Assembly (NCBI GenBank): GCA_022570795.1
Contig: JAKUDP010000008.1
Coordinates: 1,674,001-1,738,000 of the forward strand
Source: Sphaerulina vaccinii
Taxonomy: Eukaryota > Ascomycota > Dothideomycetes > Mycosphaerellales > Mycosphaerellaceae
DNA: 64,000 nucleotides
Direction: 5' to 3'
Shown: positions 61,946-64,000 of the stretch, piece by piece
Numbering within the stretch: position 1 is the stretch's first letter
Layout of the letters: each line of letters starts with the position of its first letter
Notes under the pieces: model-generated
What the model saw: only the letters and a program-made list of their open reading frames with translations
The model's database searches: none
What the model was told of the DNA's origin: nothing
Translations under genes and position numbers: made by a program

Positions 61946-62638
61946 TCATATTATGTTACATCTCTCTGTACTCTCCGTGGCTTCACTTTCATCATTGCTG
62001 ACAGGAAAGTCTTGTGGTGGGCTTAGTTGTCGAAGTTCTTGGAGCGACTCATCACTACTCCTGGTCTGTTGGTGCTCGATCACTGCATCATGGTCACTAG
62101 CAGGACTACTGCTCGCCTCGACTTCTTGAACTTCAGTTCTGCTATACGGAGAAGAGTGGACATCCTCTGCGCCTTCCTCGACCACGGTCTCATTCTCAAC
62201 GCTGCGTCCAGGATGCTCTTGAGATTGCTCCCGACGCCCCCGCAGAAGACCTTGCAGCTCCATACAGCGACCACCCTCGAAGACTAAGTGTTGCTTCGGC
62301 GTCTTCTTGACTTCCTCCTCAGGAGGCTCAAATAGCCGTTTGACTGCCCGGTGTATTGCATGTCCCATCTTCACATCTAGTCTCCTGAACCCACTCTTCT
62401 TACACCTTTTAGCGCCTAGGCGATCATACTCTGTCACATATTCAAGTTTCAGCTGGATGATCTCTTGCAGCTTATCCTGTGCTTCTTGTCCCTCAAGCAT
62501 ATCTCGCGACTCCTCTGATATGCATTGGCAGTCGTCCAGTTCTGCATCTTTCCTCTCGGCTGAACTACATGACTCGCTGCAGTCTTTTAATTCTGTGTGT
62601 CCACGAAGGCACTGGCATCTTTCGATTTTGCAAGCCAT
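61946..62638 (-). CDS. Hypothetical acidic protein with cysteine-rich N-terminus
   Basis: 230 aa from ATG 62638. The first 40 residues carry seven cysteines (CKIERCQCLRGHTELKDCSE, then DDCQCISEESRD) with no signal peptide. A helical stretch (QDKLQEIIQLKLEYVTEYDRLGAKRC), a basic patch (KKSGFRRLDVKMGHAIHRAV), and a long Glu/Ser-rich disordered tail follow. The frame stays open upstream (reading ...NALGDLINASQSEVQNLADM), so an upstream exon probably exists around 62700-62980, where coding-like sequence begins with ATG 62982, but I could not find a join that keeps the frame. Possibly related to fungal transcription-factor C-terminal regions; not recognised. Confidence 0.5.
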   Translation of the reverse strand: MACKIERCQCLRGHTELKDCSESCSSAERKDAELDDCQCISEESRDMLEGQEAQDKLQEIIQLKLEYVTEYDRLGAKRCKKSGFRRLDVKMGHAIHRAVKRLFEPPEEEVKKTPKQHLVFEGGRCMELQGLLRGRREQSQEHPGRSVENETVVEEGAEDVHSSPYSRTEVQEVEASSSPASDHDAVIEHQQTRSSDESLQELRQLSPPQDFPVSNDESEATESTERCNII

Positions 62639-63522
62639 ATCTGCTAGATTCTGAACTTCGGATTGGCTGGCATTGATCAGATCTCCAAGAGCATTCCGTT
62701 TCTGCAGCGTATTAGCTGCTTGCTCGTCCTCTCTGCTTGGTCACAGTATCTGCTCAGCTGCCGCTGGCTGCCGTTACCGGAGACGGCAGGTGAGGACAGA
62801 GATGAATCATGAGATATGTCGCGTACCTCGCTTGATTGCACGGCATACACTGCTGCGAGTTCCCTTCGTCTCTCCCGAAAGTTTTGTTTCTCATATCGCG
62901 GTGGCTGTAGAAATTTATACCGAGGGGCTGTTTCTGGGCATTTAGGCAGCAGCGCTGTACACATTCTTGCTATGAGTTCCATTACCAGAGTGAACGGAGG
63001 CTGCTTCGCAGGCGGAAATGCACTGTAGAAAGTGTCCGAGTGTGCCGGGCGGATATCGTGCCTTGTCGCGCGCGCGCCGCCAACAGCTGGACTTGCAGGT
63101 ACAGGAGCTGTTATAGCTGATCGTATGGATATATATTCATGATGAAGTCGCTTTGGTGAATATTGTGAGGACGTCGATGATGGGAAAGATCGTGCATCCT
63201 GTGAATCTTTTATCTTGAATTGATTCAGCGGGTCAGTACCTCAGCCTCAGGCGCAGCAGAACTCGCTTCAATATTGATGGTAGTGCTGTGCGAGGATGGG
63301 CTGTATCAAGCTTCTGCAACGTGCCAGTGGTATTGTCGCTGGAAAGTTCAGCATGTGAAGCTTGGCACTAGCCATTATTGGTTAGTGAGGCGACAAGCGC
63401 ATCAGAGGTCGTCACTGCTCGCCAGAGCTGGCTCCAGGAACCGTTCTTACCCCTGCGGTTCAGAGAGCGGATGAAGGCGGGACGGCCAGCTCTTCACTGC
63501 CTCGAGCAACCATTGTTGTGCC
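62639..63522. other. Region with possible upstream exon of the previous gene
   Basis: Minus-strand sequence from 62982 down to about 62745 reads MELIARMCTALLPKCPETAP and later EVRDISHDSSLSSPAVSG, with coding-like composition, and could be exon 1 of the gene at 61946-62638. The rest (63000-63522) shows nothing. Confidence 0.3.
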
Positions 63523-63722
63523 ATGACCAGTATACACACTCTCAGGCAAGCCATTGCTGCGCCACAACCAGTATCAGGGAGTCCATCAAACACAGAACTC
63601 AGCATCGGAGGATTGCAGTCCTGGTGCGATCGACAGAATCCCAAACTCCAGGAACTGCTACCGGAGAAGAGCCAAAAGGACGCCCGGCACCGAGATTGAC
63701 CTCCCTCTACCCCAGTCCACTC

Positions 63723-64000
63723 ATGACAACCTTCGAGGAGCGAACGCATAAGATATCCGACATGGATCGCGAAGCGGCTACGCACGACTTTCCGGATACG
63801 AATCAAGGACTCCCGACGTACGAAGGAGCATCTAGAGATGCTGCTTACGAACGTACGAGCCAAGCGATATCGCGAGCCGAGCTACAAGTCCAATACTGTG
63901 AGCGTAGACTGGATGAAGCGCGCAACCAACTAGAAATGCTTCACAAAAGGCCAGATCGTGATGAGCGAGAGGACGCCTACTTAACTCAACCGGAAGACCC
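63723..64000 (+). CDS. Unknown coiled-coil protein, cut by the right edge
   Basis: A frame open from ATG 63723 to the window end (92 codons). It reads MTTFEERTHKISDMDREAAT, then a helical, charged stretch SRAELQVQYCERRLDEARNQLEMLHKRPD that looks like coiled coil. An earlier frame starting with ATG 63523 (MTSIHTLRQAIAAPQPVSGS) and ending with TGA at 63697-63699 is equally coding-like. The two may be exons of one gene, but they are in different frames and the splice is not obvious. No family is recognised. Confidence 0.4.
   Translation, partial: MTTFEERTHKISDMDREAATHDFPDTNQGLPTYEGASRDAAYERTSQAISRAELQVQYCERRLDEARNQLEMLHKRPDRDEREDAYLTQPED

Overview
The window is nuclear DNA of a filamentous ascomycete (Pezizomycotina), probably a Dothideomycete. 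The evidence is short introns of about 48-122 bp with GTRAGT donors, a divergent histone H3/H4 pair interrupted by small introns, compact intergenic gaps, and typical Pezizomycotina families such as SLATT_fungal, DUF7730, DUF7704, GMC oxidoreductase and GPI-anchored mannoprotein. The assignment to class is inference. No mitochondrial, viral or transposon sequence was recognised.

Layout. 1-5.5 kb: edge of an unknown ORF, an Mpv17/PMP22-family membrane protein, divergent histones H3 and H4, and a type II haloacid-dehalogenase-like hydrolase. 6.6-20.8 kb: an accessory metabolic region with two MFS transporters, a hexapeptide acetyltransferase, a SLATT membrane protein, a DUF7730 protein, an Rtg2-like Ppx/GppA ATPase, and a TauD/TfdA dioxygenase. 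21-25 kb: a secreted GMC oxidoreductase, a doubtful broken gene, and a small kinase-like protein. 27.8-35.1 kb: a housekeeping pair, PRP3 (U4/U6 snRNP) and RPA190 (largest subunit of RNA polymerase I), transcribed divergently. 37-53 kb: a secreted glycosidase-like protein, a repeat-rich cell-wall mannoprotein, a NodB-type deacetylase, an intradiol dioxygenase and membrane proteins, separated by long gaps. 53-61 kb: a second divergent housekeeping pair, listerin (Ltn1/Rkr1) and RAD3/XPD. 61-64 kb: small unknown genes.

Main discovery candidate. Two tandem arrays flank PRP3-RPA190, at 25.5-27.6 kb on + and 35.3-37.3 kb on -. Each has nine units with a period of about 230-250 bp, and both arrays point inward. 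Every unit has a TATA-like element centred about 28 nt upstream, except unit 5 where the spacing differs. Each has a tRNA-type A box at +13, a hairpin at about +39 that covaries between copies, a divergent central segment, and a 3' strand that can pair with the 5' end and runs into an oligo-T terminator (T run altered in one unit). These look like RNA polymerase III genes for a family of structured RNAs of about 141-178 nt that I cannot match to tRNA, 5S, U6, RNase P or SRP RNA. One solitary copy lies at 19.5 kb, and a 5' fragment at 49.85 kb. Coding genes were spliced by hand, and exon joins were chosen so that the total length is a multiple of three and family motifs are restored.
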